Positions 1-8,725 of a stretch of 51,155 nucleotides of DNA are shown in pieces. Location of the stretch: the NCBI RefSeq assembly GCF_030851345.1, contig NZ_JALPNU010000027.1, positions 1-51,155 on the forward strand, in the 5' to 3' direction. This stretch comes from Marinifilum sp. D714 (GTDB lineage: Bacteria; Bacteroidota; Bacteroidia; Bacteroidales; Marinifilaceae). Under the pieces are notes generated by a model. That model was not told the DNA's origin and searched no databases. It was given only the letters and a program-made list of their open reading frames with translations. How positions within the stretch are numbered: position 1 is the first letter of the stretch; every line of letters starts with the position of its first letter. Position numbers and translations under genes: made by a program.

Positions 1-34
1 GATCTTAAATCAGTTTTTAACTATATTTGAAGAA

Positions 35-59
35 AGGGTCAGACTAAACATCTAACCCT
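35..59 (-). terminator. Weak hairpin after the glycosyltransferase gene
   Basis: The arms AGGGTCAGA (35-43) and TCTAACCCT (51-59) pair with one mismatch around a 7-base loop. On the minus strand a short T-rich run follows. It lies 40 bases past the stop codon of the glycosyltransferase gene. The run of T is weak, so this is only a tentative terminator. Confidence 0.35.
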
Positions 60-98
60 CTAAATTTCATTTACACACTTTGTGGGACAGTGTCCTTT

Positions 99-896
99 TT
101 ATAAATATTTGTTTAAACCATTTTCACAATGGGCAATATCCTTTTCAACACATTCGTAATACATATTTTTGTTGTGTTGTGATCTGGCTCTATCACTTTT
201 GGGATGCCATAAGTGATATTGAATTGCCATATAAAGCAATGTTGTTTTCTTTAGACCTGAATTCATTAGTCTTTCTACCATTTCAATATCTTCATAGCCC
301 CAACCTGTAAAATCCTCATTGTAACCGTTTACTTTGATGGCATCTTGCCTCCAGTAGGCAAAATTACAACCAATAGAACCCTTTCTAGATGTATCGCTTC
401 TTTTGTTTCGGAATAATTTGGACATAAAAGGGATTCTAAAAAACCTTTTACGTTTAAATATATTTAGTGGATGTAAAGATCGATTTTCTGGATTCTCGAG
501 AAGCCTTTTTGTTCTCCCTTTTAGAACAAAACTTCGATTTCCACATACAATCTGTCCTTTACTTGCTGCAGAAAGGTGATCTTCAATAAACCTAGGGTGC
601 ACCATCACATCTCCATCAATCTGAATGATGTAGTCTGATTCCATTTTCGCGATAGCTTTATTCAGGATTTTACATTTCTGAAATCCATTATCCTCGTGCC
701 AAATGTGCTTAATCTCACAGTTAAACTTGGCTCTGTAGGAGTCAATCAAATTTTTAGTTTCCTCTGTCGAACCATCATCTCCAATAACTATTTCATTCGG
801 TAGAATGGTTTGATTTAAAACACTTCTAAATATTAGATCTAAAAATTTGGGGTTGTTATAGGTAGTTATTAATAAAGCTACACTTATGTTGCTCAT
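99..896 (-). CDS. Family 2 glycosyltransferase (GT-A fold)
   Basis: This 265-residue cytoplasmic enzyme probably transfers a sugar from a nucleotide-sugar donor to a cell-surface glycan. The GT-A signature is clear: a nucleotide-binding GDDGS at residues 39-43 and a metal-binding DGD at 94-96. A second conserved block, GYNEDFTGWGYED at 191-203, matches the galactosyltransferase-type C-terminal segment (Glyco_transf_7C) and would supply the catalytic acid. There is no signal peptide or membrane helix. It lies about 200 bases downstream of ispD on the same strand, and no other polysaccharide genes are visible, so the acceptor and sugar cannot be named. The family assignment is firm and the substrate unknown. 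Confidence 0.9.
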   Translation of the reverse strand: MSNISVALLITTYNNPKFLDLIFRSVLNQTILPNEIVIGDDGSTEETKNLIDSYRAKFNCEIKHIWHEDNGFQKCKILNKAIAKMESDYIIQIDGDVMVHPRFIEDHLSAASKGQIVCGNRSFVLKGRTKRLLENPENRSLHPLNIFKRKRFFRIPFMSKLFRNKRSDTSRKGSIGCNFAYWRQDAIKVNGYNEDFTGWGYEDIEMVERLMNSGLKKTTLLYMAIQYHLWHPKSDRARSQHNKNMYYECVEKDIAHCENGLNKYL

Positions 897-1093
897 ATTT
901 ATATTTGTTTCAGTTTATTAAAATTGTTTTTCAAGCAAGTATATCCTATTTACTATTATCTCTTTCATCTATATGAATGAATTATCAGATAAGTTTTAAT
1001 ACCTGTTTGTTGATTAATAGCCGTAAAGGTACATTATTTTAGCAAAAATCAACTTTTGTAATTACACAGAATAACAGCTTCTTCAGTTAACAA

Positions 1094-1789
1094 TTATTTT
1101 TTATCTGCAATTTGTGCTCCTTGTAGCAAATCTTGCTCAAAGGTGATTTTGATATTGGATTCATCACCATCAATAATGTGAATGGCTTCATTTGGAAGAT
1201 ATTTTAGAACAACACCACAATCATCGGTTGCCACAAAATTTGAATCGTTCATAGCAATATCATAGGCTTTTTTTATGGTTTTGTACGAGAATGCCTGAGG
1301 TGTTTGAGCTCTTCTTAGCAGGCTGCGATTGGGAACAGATGCTATGGTTTCATCCTGATTCAAGCAGAAAATGGTATCGGTAGTTGGAATTGCAACGGCT
1401 ACCGATTTTCCTGCTTTCAATGCATCAATTACATCGCTAATGATACGCGCAGAAACGAAAGGACGGACAGCATCATGAAAAATCAGATATATATTTTGCT
1501 CACGCTCATAAGCTTTAATTGCTGCTAGGCTTGAATCGCTTCTTTCTTTACCACCACTTAATACGTATTTTACTTTACTGTATTTGTTATCAGCTACCAA
1601 ATCGTTGATTTCCTTGTGGTAGTCAGCATTAATAACAATACAGATTTCATCGATGTTGGGATGATTTTCAAATGCTTCAATAGAATGTTGAATAATTGGT
1701 TTATCGGCAATCTTTAAAAATTGTTTAGGGAGTGAAGTCCCCATTCTTTTACCGCTTCCGCCAGCCAATAGAACTGCCACGTTCTTCAT
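1094..1789 (-). CDS. ispD: 2-C-methyl-D-erythritol 4-phosphate cytidylyltransferase
   Basis: The enzyme joins CTP and methylerythritol phosphate to give CDP-methylerythritol, the third step of the MEP isoprenoid pathway. The 231 residues are the usual family length. Visible motifs are the CTP-binding LAGGSGKRM (8-16), PKQF (21-24), GGKERSDS (79-86), HDAVRPF (105-111), QTPQ (162-165) and GDESNIKIT (208-216). The closest alternative is a TarI-type pentitol-phosphate cytidylyltransferase, which shares this fold and sometimes sits in glycan clusters. The adjacent glycosyltransferase makes that worth remembering, but the motifs fit IspD well. No MEP-pathway neighbour is present. Confidence 0.85.
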   Translation of the reverse strand: MKNVAVLLAGGSGKRMGTSLPKQFLKIADKPIIQHSIEAFENHPNIDEICIVINADYHKEINDLVADNKYSKVKYVLSGGKERSDSSLAAIKAYEREQNIYLIFHDAVRPFVSARIISDVIDALKAGKSVAVAIPTTDTIFCLNQDETIASVPNRSLLRRAQTPQAFSYKTIKKAYDIAMNDSNFVATDDCGVVLKYLPNEAIHIIDGDESNIKITFEQDLLQGAQIADKK

Positions 1790-1843
1790 AGTTTAAAGTT
1801 TAGTGATGAGCTAAATTAATACAAATTCTTTCATTGCGAAAGT

Positions 1844-1880
1844 GAAAAAAAATAACCGTCCCAAATTTTATTTAAGACGG
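1844..1880 (-). terminator. Rho-independent terminator of map
   Basis: On the minus strand CCGTC and GACGG (1880-1876 and 1860-1856) pair, with an inner AAAT/ATTT pairing. A run of eight T (about 1853-1844) follows, interrupted by few other bases. It starts 31 bases after the map stop codon. Confidence 0.6.
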
Positions 1881-1910
1881 CTTATATTTCAATTGGTGTG
1901 GGAAATTTCT

Positions 1911-2690
1911 TTATCTGAAGATTTCGTAATCACCTACATCAGTTAAAATCTCGTATCCATCTTTTGTAACCAAAATGGTATGTTCGAATTGAGCAGATAA
2001 TTTTTTGTCTATTGTTCTTGCAGTCCATCCATCATTTTCATCAACAACAGCTCTTGCCTTACCCAAGTTGATCATTGGCTCGATGGTGAAAACCATTCCT
2101 TCTTTCATTTTAGGACCTGAATTTCTAGGAGCAATATGTTCTACTTGAGGTTCTTCATGGAAATCTAATCCAATACCATGTCCGCAGAATTCATACACTA
2201 CACTGTATTTTTTTGCTTGAGCATAACGTCCAATCATAAAACCGATATTACCAAAATAGTTACCAGGTCTTACTTGTTCAATTCCTAAATATAGAGCATG
2301 TTCCGTATCTTCAACCAATCTTGCAGCCTGGTCGGTAATATCACCAATGGTAAACATTGTACTGGTATCGCCATAATAGCCATCAAGAATGGTTGTAACA
2401 TCAATATTAAGAATATCTCCAGGCTTTAAAATGGTTTTTTCATCAGGAATACCATGACAGATTACATCATTAAGTGAGATACAACATGATTTTGGAAAAC
2501 CATGATAGTTTAAAGGAGCTGGAATGGCTCCGTTATCACGGATGTACTCTTCAATTAATTTATCAAGATAGTGAGTTGATACACCTTCTTCAACGTAATT
2601 GCTAATATATTTTAATGTATTGCCGGCCAATTGTGAACTTTTTCTAATTCCTTCAATTTGCTCTGGTGTTTTAATTACAATTTTACCCAT
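1911..2690 (-). CDS. map: Type I methionine aminopeptidase
   Basis: This cytosolic enzyme removes the initiator methionine from new proteins. The 259 residues cover the whole pita-bread fold of a type I enzyme with no zinc-finger extension. All five dinuclear metal ligands can be placed: D97 and D108 (in IDVTTILDGYYGDTS), H171 (CGHGIG), E204 (TIEPM) and E236 (QFEHT). The substrate-positioning H79 is in CHGIP. The gene stands alone between ispD and a divergent secreted-protein gene. A near match to the phylum -7 box on the minus strand (GACCTTTG, 2745-2738) lies about 50 bases before the start. Confidence 0.97.
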   Translation of the reverse strand: MGKIVIKTPEQIEGIRKSSQLAGNTLKYISNYVEEGVSTHYLDKLIEEYIRDNGAIPAPLNYHGFPKSCCISLNDVICHGIPDEKTILKPGDILNIDVTTILDGYYGDTSTMFTIGDITDQAARLVEDTEHALYLGIEQVRPGNYFGNIGFMIGRYAQAKKYSVVYEFCGHGIGLDFHEEPQVEHIAPRNSGPKMKEGMVFTIEPMINLGKARAVVDENDGWTARTIDKKLSAQFEHTILVTKDGYEILTDVGDYEIFR

Positions 2691-2815
2691 AATTTCGATC
2701 TATTCAGATACTGTTTTTCAATCCATAATTAAGGAGGCAAAGGTCTGCATTGAAATCGACTTTTGCAAATTGAAAACGAGATATCATTTAATGTTAATTA
2801 AAAACATCTGTAAAT

Positions 2816-2823
2816 TAATTTTG
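2816..2823 (+). promoter_or_regulatory. Bacteroidota-type -7 promoter element
   Basis: TAATTTTG matches the TAnnTTTG consensus of the primary sigma factor in this phylum. It lies 53 bases before the start of the large secreted-protein gene. No convincing -33 box was picked out. Confidence 0.55.
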
Positions 2824-2876
2824 TTTACAGTGTATTAGTTTGGTATTTTAAGGCTTTCAAAATAAAAAGGCTATTT

Positions 2877-5800
2877 ATGATTAGAAAGTTGGCATTTCTA
2901 GTGTGTTTGGTTCTGGTATCTGTATCAGGATATTCGCAATATTTTATTACAGGGCAAGATCCTGCTTCGATTAAATGGAAGCAGATTAGTACTAAGGAAT
3001 TTCAGATTATTTTTCCGCAAGAATCAGAAGGTAGGGCTCGATATGTGGCAGCTTTGTTTGAGGATTTGTTGCACAAAGGAGGGAAGAGTTTAAACCGAGT
3101 GCCGAAGAAATTTTCGGTGGTATTGCATACACATTCGGCTAACTCAAATGGATTAGTGGCCTGGGCTCCTAAACGGATGGAGCTTTATACCACTTCGGCT
3201 CAAAATAATGATGCACAAATCTGGTTAGACCATTTGGCAACGCATGAGTTTCGACATGTAGTGCAAATGGATAAAATAGAACAAGGATTTACGAGAGTAT
3301 TGAATTATGTATTCGGTCAGCAGGCTACTGCCGTTGTGGTAGGCTTGTATTTGCCACCATGGTTTATGGAAGGAGATGCAGTTTGCCTGGAAACCAGCAT
3401 GAGTGAGTCAGGAAGAGGTAGATCGCCAAAGTTTGAGCAGGAATTAAGAGCTCAATTGCTTGAAAAAGGTGAGTTTTCTTACGATAAAGCGGTTAATGGT
3501 TCGTATAACGATTATGTGACAGACAGATACAAGTTGGGTTACTATTTGGTGGGAAAAGCAAGAACCAACTATGGAGATAACATTTGGGACAATGCTCTAA
3601 CGAATGTAGCTCGCTACCCGTTAGGAGTAGTTAGTTTTTCAAATGGAATAAAGAAAAATTTATCCGCCAATAGAGAACAAGTTAAACTTGAGCTTCAGAA
3701 GAAGTATGGGAAAGCAGAAGATGTGGATTGGGAGAAAGTTCAGGGAGCGAAAAAGTATTCTGATGGGAAGCTATTGCTGTATTTCGATACCATGCAAGAG
3801 TTGCTTTGGGAGTGGAAGAAACAAGATGCTGAAACGGATAAATCAGCTTATCAGTTAGTGAGTGATAGAGAAAAATACTTTACCAGCAAAAGAATTCCAC
3901 ATGTAACAGAGCAGGGTGATTTAATCTATTTAAAGCATGGTCTATCGGATGCTTTGTGTTTTGAAAAGTTGGATGCTAACGGAAAATCAGCTAAGGTTTT
4001 GGTGCCGGGATTTTTGTCAAATATCGACTATGATTATAGAAAGGGTTACCTGTTGTGGGCAGAATCGAAACAGAACATTCGTTGGGAACATGCAGACAAA
4101 AGTATTTTGGTGACTTACAATACCAAATCAAAAGTGAAAAAGTCACATCGCTTCAAGAACTCGTTGTTTGCTCCATCATTTAATATGGATGCAAGTGAAA
4201 TCGTTGCTGTTTCGTCAGATCAGAAGGGAGATAATGGTCTTGTAATAATTGATCATGAAACAGGATTAATCAAACAACGAATTGCTGCGAGTAAGAACGA
4301 GTATTTTCAGACGCCTCAATATATCGATGGTGAGAATGTAGTTCTAATTGTTTTGAATAACGAAGGGAAGCAGATTGTGAAATTGAATCTGAAGTCGCAT
4401 GAAAGAGAAGAGCTTTTTAGTTCTGGATACGCCGACATGTCGCGTCCTGTGCTTTACGATGATTACCTGTATTTTAATGCTTCATTTACAGGCATCGATA
4501 ATATTTTTGCTCTTGATTTAAATACTAAGAAAGTATACCAGGTAACTTCTTCACGATTTGGAGCCAGAGATGCTTTTGTTGATTCCAATAAGAATTTGTA
4601 CTATTCTGATTATACCTCAGATGGCTACCTTCTTGTAAAAACAGCTGTTGACAAAAGAAAATGGAAGGAATGGAAGGGCGACTTTCATCAATACCCATTG
4701 GCTGAACAATTATCCAATCAATTGGGCGAAAAGTTAGATGCCGATACTACCAATCTCGATCGGTTTGAAGTAAGGAATTACTCGAAATTGGCCAATTTGT
4801 TCAACTTTCATTCCTGGGCACCGATGTTTGTTGATGGCATTGATGGCAAAGCAGATGTAGGAGTTTCAGTTGCCAGTCAGAATAAGTTGAGTACCTTGCT
4901 GACTACGGTAGGCTACAAAAAGGAGGAAGGCTTTGATAACGGTCAGTTTTATGCCAATCTTTCATATAGAGGATGGTTTCCAATATTAGATTCTAAATTT
5001 ACAATAGGAGATAGAAATACTACTTATGCTACCATAGCACAGCGCCTGCAACCAGAGCAGATGGATACATTACTGGTGAATACCGAGTGGAAACAATGGG
5101 AGTGGGAAAACAGCATCAGCTTGCCTTTTAATTTGTCTTCGGGGCAATATACAAGGAAACTGATTCCAAAATTCACATATAGTATTGTAAAATTTGGCGA
5201 TTTAAGTACTCAAGCGTTGGCAACAACTCAAAATAATACACTTGGTATAGGTGAGTACAATTTTGGCAATGAGTCCTTCACACAGGAAATTATGGAATAC
5301 CAATTGTTTGGATACAATATTGCTAAAACAGCACCAAGGGATGTGCAATACCAATGGGCTCAAATATGGGAGTTGAACTACCGTGATACTCCTTGGGGTG
5401 ATCGAGATCTGGGCAATACCTGGTCTGCTGAGGGACATTTGTATTTTCCTGGATTGGTAAAACATCATGGAATCAAATTGTATGGTGGGTATCAATATCG
5501 TTCGTTAAATCATTCGCGATTTTCGAATATGGTAAAGAGTCCAAGAGGGATGAGCGATTTATATGGAAAACACATTGCAAGTGTAGGTATAGATTATGCA
5601 ATGCCTCTTTTTTATCCGGATTGGAACTTGGGGCCTTTGGCCTATTTTAAGCGCATTAAAATGAATGCCTTTGCAGATTATGGATACGAGAAAAAATACC
5701 TGGAAAATGAGGAAGGAGATGTTTTCCAGTTTGAAAATGATTATTTCTCAGGTGGTATTGAACTAAGGACCGATCTGCATGTATTAAGATTTTCGGCTCC

Positions 5801-5891
5801 TCTTGATTTAGGGGTTCGATTGGGTTACGAAAATCAAACCAATAGCATGTTTGCCGATTTCCTGATTTCTTTCAATTTGGCAGCATATTAA
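2877..5891 (+). CDS. Secreted zinc-metalloprotease-like protein with beta-propeller and C-terminal barrel
   Basis: This 1004-residue exported protein begins with a signal peptide (residues 1-20, cut near YSQ). An HEFRH zinc motif (H123, E124, H127) is followed by PPWFMEGDA, whose E165 is the likely third ligand, giving a gluzincin-type arrangement. Residues about 230-610 are rich in short strands with propeller-like repeats such as IFALDLNTKKVYQVTSS, resembling TolB/WD40-like blades. The last 350 residues alternate polar and aromatic positions and end in FNLAAY, as outer-membrane barrels do. I infer a surface-anchored peptidase-like protein. Proteins of this build are common in Bacteroidota but their role is not established. 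The gene is monocistronic with a promoter at 2816. Confidence 0.75.
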   Translation: MIRKLAFLVCLVLVSVSGYSQYFITGQDPASIKWKQISTKEFQIIFPQESEGRARYVAALFEDLLHKGGKSLNRVPKKFSVVLHTHSANSNGLVAWAPKRMELYTTSAQNNDAQIWLDHLATHEFRHVVQMDKIEQGFTRVLNYVFGQQATAVVVGLYLPPWFMEGDAVCLETSMSESGRGRSPKFEQELRAQLLEKGEFSYDKAVNGSYNDYVTDRYKLGYYLVGKARTNYGDNIWDNALTNVARYPLGVVSFSNGIKKNLSANREQVKLELQKKYGKAEDVDWEKVQGAKKYSDGKLLLYFDTMQELLWEWKKQDAETDKSAYQLVSDREKYFTSKRIPHVTEQGDLIYLKHGLSDALCFEKLDANGKSAKVLVPGFLSNIDYDYRKGYLLWAESKQNIRWEHADKSILVTYNTKSKVKKSHRFKNSLFAPSFNMDASEIVAVSSDQKGDNGLVIIDHETGLIKQRIAASKNEYFQTPQYIDGENVVLIVLNNEGKQIVKLNLKSHEREELFSSGYADMSRPVLYDDYLYFNASFTGIDNIFALDLNTKKVYQVTSSRFGARDAFVDSNKNLYYSDYTSDGYLLVKTAVDKRKWKEWKGDFHQYPLAEQLSNQLGEKLDADTTNLDRFEVRNYSKLANLFNFHSWAPMFVDGIDGKADVGVSVASQNKLSTLLTTVGYKKEEGFDNGQFYANLSYRGWFPILDSKFTIGDRNTTYATIAQRLQPEQMDTLLVNTEWKQWEWENSISLPFNLSSGQYTRKLIPKFTYSIVKFGDLSTQALATTQNNTLGIGEYNFGNESFTQEIMEYQLFGYNIAKTAPRDVQYQWAQIWELNYRDTPWGDRDLGNTWSAEGHLYFPGLVKHHGIKLYGGYQYRSLNHSRFSNMVKSPRGMSDLYGKHIASVGIDYAMPLFYPDWNLGPLAYFKRIKMNAFADYGYEKKYLENEEGDVFQFENDYFSGGIELRTDLHVLRFSAPLDLGVRLGYENQTNSMFADFLISFNLAAY

Positions 5892-5911
5892 ACTTACATC
5901 ACATCATTAAT

Positions 5912-6053
5912 AAAAAGAGGGTGTCCAAAGAGTTCAGTCATTCTGATCCCGAAGCCTCGGGAGAAGAATCTGTCCCTTTGATTAACAGATGTTTCACTTC
6001 ATTCAACATGACATTGTATTCGATTGAACTTGCTTTTTGGACACCCTCTTTTT
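5912..6053. repeat. Composite palindromic element with perfect 18-bp ends, probably a bidirectional terminator
   Basis: The arms 5912-5929 and 6036-6053 are perfect inverted copies (core AGAGGGTGTCCAAA) ending in A and T runs, so the pair could stop transcription from both sides. It lies between two convergent genes. The 106-base interior contains two further hairpins: CCCGAAGCCTCGGG (5948-5961) and ATCTGT/ACAGAT (5968-5990). The inner flanks AGTTCA/TGAACT extend the outer stem. The interior resembles short palindromic repeats scattered in Bacteroidota intergenic DNA. Other copies would lie outside this window, so mobility cannot be judged. Confidence 0.65.
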
Positions 6054-6070
6054 TAGACTTAATCTGATTT

Positions 6071-6604
6071 TTACTTCTTTCGCTGTTCCACTTTTATCAA
6101 TTTGCTGGTGTCGTAACCTCTTGCTTTTAATTTGTTCAGTAGTTCGAGGTACAATTCATCATCCATTTGTGGATTTCGGGAAAGGATCCACAGGTATTTA
6201 TCGGTATTGCTGCCAACAATGGCCCACTGGTAATCTTCATCCAATTCCAGAACAAAATAATCGCCATAAAAAATCCAGAAGAAGGAAACTTTCAATTTGG
6301 AAGGAAGGTTTGGGTTGGGAATTTTCGCTTTGCCAATGGCTTCCGATCTCTCTCCATCCAAACTCCCTTTGTAACCCGAGTTCACTACCTTTATTTTCCC
6401 ATCCTCACGCATGGAATAGTGGGCTGTAACACCCACCAAACCTCTTTCAAAACTGTGATCGAAGCGAGCAATTTCATACCACTTCCCCAGATAAAGATCA
6501 ATATTTAAATCCTTCACTACACTATTGTCAATTACCGACTCCTGTCCTTTGCACGAGCATAACAGAACAAGAGAGGTGAGCAGTATGTTGAGTTGTTTCT
6601 TCAT
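6071..6604 (-). CDS. Outer-membrane lipoprotein lipocalin (Blc-like)
   Basis: This 177-residue lipoprotein has a signal sequence ending in LLCSC, with C18 the likely lipidated residue. The lipocalin fold is marked by the GKWYEIARF motif (G40, W42) near the start of the barrel, a second block GDYFVLELD and the closing LWILSR motif. Bacterial lipocalins of this group bind hydrophobic ligands such as lysophospholipids or fatty acids. The gene starts directly after the stop codon of the ClbS-like gene, so the two are almost certainly co-transcribed. The ligand is not predictable. Confidence 0.9.
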   Translation of the reverse strand: MKKQLNILLTSLVLLCSCKGQESVIDNSVVKDLNIDLYLGKWYEIARFDHSFERGLVGVTAHYSMREDGKIKVVNSGYKGSLDGERSEAIGKAKIPNPNLPSKLKVSFFWIFYGDYFVLELDEDYQWAIVGSNTDKYLWILSRNPQMDDELYLELLNKLKARGYDTSKLIKVEQRKK

Positions 6605-7114
6605 TTATGATCTTATCAATTTCTTGTGTTTCTTTATTTTTTTAATGGCCCAATCGTAATGACTCGAAGTTGAAGAGACACAGTAACTGCCTAAACTGGT
6701 TGAACCAGTCCAGGGAAAATGTTTTTTTGTAAACAGTTCTTCTTCAGTAAATGAGTCAATCAAATCCATGCATTTTTCATGTGTTTGATTCAAAAGGGAA
6801 ACGGCTTTTTCATAATCTGTTTCCTGATGCTTTTCCCATATTTTTACATTCATGTCAGGATAGGTTTTCCAATTGTAATTATCGGGTAAAAACTTTGCTG
6901 TTGTTCCTGATCGATTGGATTGAACCCAGTTTAGCAACAAAATTTGCCATTCATACAGGTGCACCAATACATCCCTAACATTACGGTCTCTATCCTCGAA
7001 CACAAACTCTTTTTGTTGTTCTTCATGGGTTAATAAATCTATTAAAGTAAACAATTTTGAATAGTTTTCGCAACTGGCATTTAGCAGTTCTTCTTTTGTT
7101 TTTGGTCTGGGCAT
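6605..7114 (-). CDS. ClbS/DfsB-family four-helix bundle protein (DUF1706)
   Basis: The 169 residues open with MPRPKTKEELL and are predicted mostly helical, matching the ClbS/DfsB (DUF1706) family. The best studied member, ClbS, protects against the genotoxin colibactin by hydrolysing its cyclopropane, but most family members have no known substrate. No colibactin genes are here, so a self-protection role is only a possibility. There is no signal peptide, so the protein should be cytoplasmic. It lies 21 bases after the PD40 lipoprotein gene and abuts the lipocalin gene, forming a likely three-gene transcript. Confidence 0.85.
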   Translation of the reverse strand: MPRPKTKEELLNASCENYSKLFTLIDLLTHEEQQKEFVFEDRDRNVRDVLVHLYEWQILLLNWVQSNRSGTTAKFLPDNYNWKTYPDMNVKIWEKHQETDYEKAVSLLNQTHEKCMDLIDSFTEEELFTKKHFPWTGSTSLGSYCVSSTSSHYDWAIKKIKKHKKLIRS

Positions 7115-7135
7115 GAAATTACATTTTTGCTGATT

Positions 7136-8158
7136 TTACCAATCTGTATGTTCGTAGTCGATACCTACAAAATACAAATCAAATCCTCCTTTTCCACCGG
7201 TTCTGTTCGATGAAAATACCATCATGGTTTGGGTGTAGCTAACTCCTTCATCTATCAATATTGGTCGATATTCGTCGAATTCAGAATTAATGCCTTCTCC
7301 AAAGTTGATCGGCTGACTCCATTTCCCGTTTTCATAATTACAGTAGTACAAATCGTATCCGCCAAAGCCACCTTCTCGGTTCGAGGCAAAAACCATTTTG
7401 TTACCAAAAATAAATGGACACTTGTCATCCGCTGTACTCGAGAGTGCCTCTTCTTTATTGACTTCGTGTAATGTATCATCAGATAAAAGAGTTTCCAAAT
7501 CCATATCAGAATCTACATTAACGGAATAGAAATCGAAATTGTCCTCCTCGCGGTTCGAACAGAAAAAAATCTTGGTATTGTCGGAATTGAAACAAGGATA
7601 AAGATCGTCAAATTCAGAGTTCAGAAATGATACTTCTTTGGGATTGGTAAAGTTCGCTTCGCTGAGGTTAGAGATAAAATAGATCTGAAAATCGCCCGAA
7701 ACATTGCTTGCATACAAAAGTGAGAAATAAGTATCATTAAAATCGCGTGTAATAATTAGGTTAGGCCCAAACTCATTGCCAACGCTTTTAATTTTATCGA
7801 TTCCCGCTTCTATAATGTCATATTCTTCCTTGTAAATACCCCAATTGGAATATTCATTGCTCACTGTAAATTCACCTGTGGTTTTGTCGAAATTCACATT
7901 CATTGGTTGATAAATCACGTCAAAATCATTTCCCTGGCTATTTCTATTGGTGGAAAAGCAGAATGGAATCAGATAACCCAATGTAGGAGCAGTAGAGTTG
8001 TAATCATCGTACTCGGTATTAAAATCTTCCAAATTAACGGGAGTTTCAGGAAGACTACCAGTATTGTACTTGTATCCGCCTCCTCCGTAGCGAGTTTCAT
8101 CGCAGGCTACAGATAGAATCAATAAGATAAGTAGGAACGATAGGTTTAGTGTTTTCAT
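7136..8158 (-). CDS. PD40-repeat lipoprotein
   Basis: This 340-residue envelope protein has a lipoprotein signal (ILSVAC, C19). At least four WD40-like PD40 blades are visible, each with the FxSNR..G..DLY pattern: near residues 68-80, 197-212 (FFCSNREEDNFDFY), 256-272 (FASNREGGFGGYDLY) and 313-330 (FSSNRTGGKGGFDLY). These form a TolB-like propeller, normally a protein- or peptidoglycan-interaction surface. No OmpA-like domain follows, unlike many relatives. It is the first gene of the run leading to the ClbS-like and lipocalin genes. The specific partner is unknown. Confidence 0.85.
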   Translation of the reverse strand: MKTLNLSFLLILLILSVACDETRYGGGGYKYNTGSLPETPVNLEDFNTEYDDYNSTAPTLGYLIPFCFSTNRNSQGNDFDVIYQPMNVNFDKTTGEFTVSNEYSNWGIYKEEYDIIEAGIDKIKSVGNEFGPNLIITRDFNDTYFSLLYASNVSGDFQIYFISNLSEANFTNPKEVSFLNSEFDDLYPCFNSDNTKIFFCSNREEDNFDFYSVNVDSDMDLETLLSDDTLHEVNKEEALSSTADDKCPFIFGNKMVFASNREGGFGGYDLYYCNYENGKWSQPINFGEGINSEFDEYRPILIDEGVSYTQTMMVFSSNRTGGKGGFDLYFVGIDYEHTDW

Positions 8159-8255
8159 TTTTGTGTGATTGTTGTTAGAATATATTGGTAAGATGTGGTT
8201 GTTATCAGATGGTTGCGTGGTTTTGTTAATTGGATGATAGTGTTTTGAACGCAGT

Positions 8256-8660
8256 TTAATTTTGTGGGATAATATAATCCCATGCTATCCCATATTCTTG
8301 AACAATGAAAGTATGTCTTGAAAAAACGGTGTCTATAGCATTATTGTTCGAATCTGCTTCTATATCAAAAATTCTATATCCACATGAGTAACCCGCATTC
8401 TGTTTTTCTTTAATATCAGAGATCAAACCATCAAGCTCAATTTTTGTTTGTTCACTGTCAGCTTCAGCAAGGTCATAATTGTTTAGTAGTTGTAGAATTT
8501 TGGCATTGTCGTTAATGATTTCTATTAATTCAGATTTCTCCTTTTTGATTAAGTCAATTTCTGAATTGAGTTGATTCACTCCCCAAAAATGTTTTGTAAT
8601 GGTAATACCGATTACAATGCCTATTAGAAGAATGGCTATGTTGATTAAGTATTTCATCAT
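8256..8660 (-). CDS. Hypothetical membrane-anchored protein
   Basis: I do not recognise this 134-residue protein. Residues 5-23 form one hydrophobic helix. Residues about 30-85 are rich in Leu, Ile, Glu and Lys and look like a coiled coil. A short C-terminal part contains a CGYRIFDIE segment and ends in IAWDYIIPQN. The likely topology is a signal anchor with the rest outside the cytoplasm. It is the most downstream member of a group of four minus-strand genes of unknown function separated by 65-85-base spacers. A second possible start, one codon later, would change little. Confidence 0.6.
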   Translation of the reverse strand: MMKYLINIAILLIGIVIGITITKHFWGVNQLNSEIDLIKKEKSELIEIINDNAKILQLLNNYDLAEADSEQTKIELDGLISDIKEKQNAGYSCGYRIFDIEADSNNNAIDTVFSRHTFIVQEYGIAWDYIIPQN

Positions 8661-8725
8661 TTCATAAGTTTTTGGCTTACTATGTTTACCAGAGTTAATT
8701 ATCCTAAGGTTGTGTTAGCAGGAGC

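Noticed and set aside
5202-5495. Minus-strand frame inside the large secreted-protein gene
   Set aside because: It is a shadow of the real gene: no promoter, no motif and unlike codon use.
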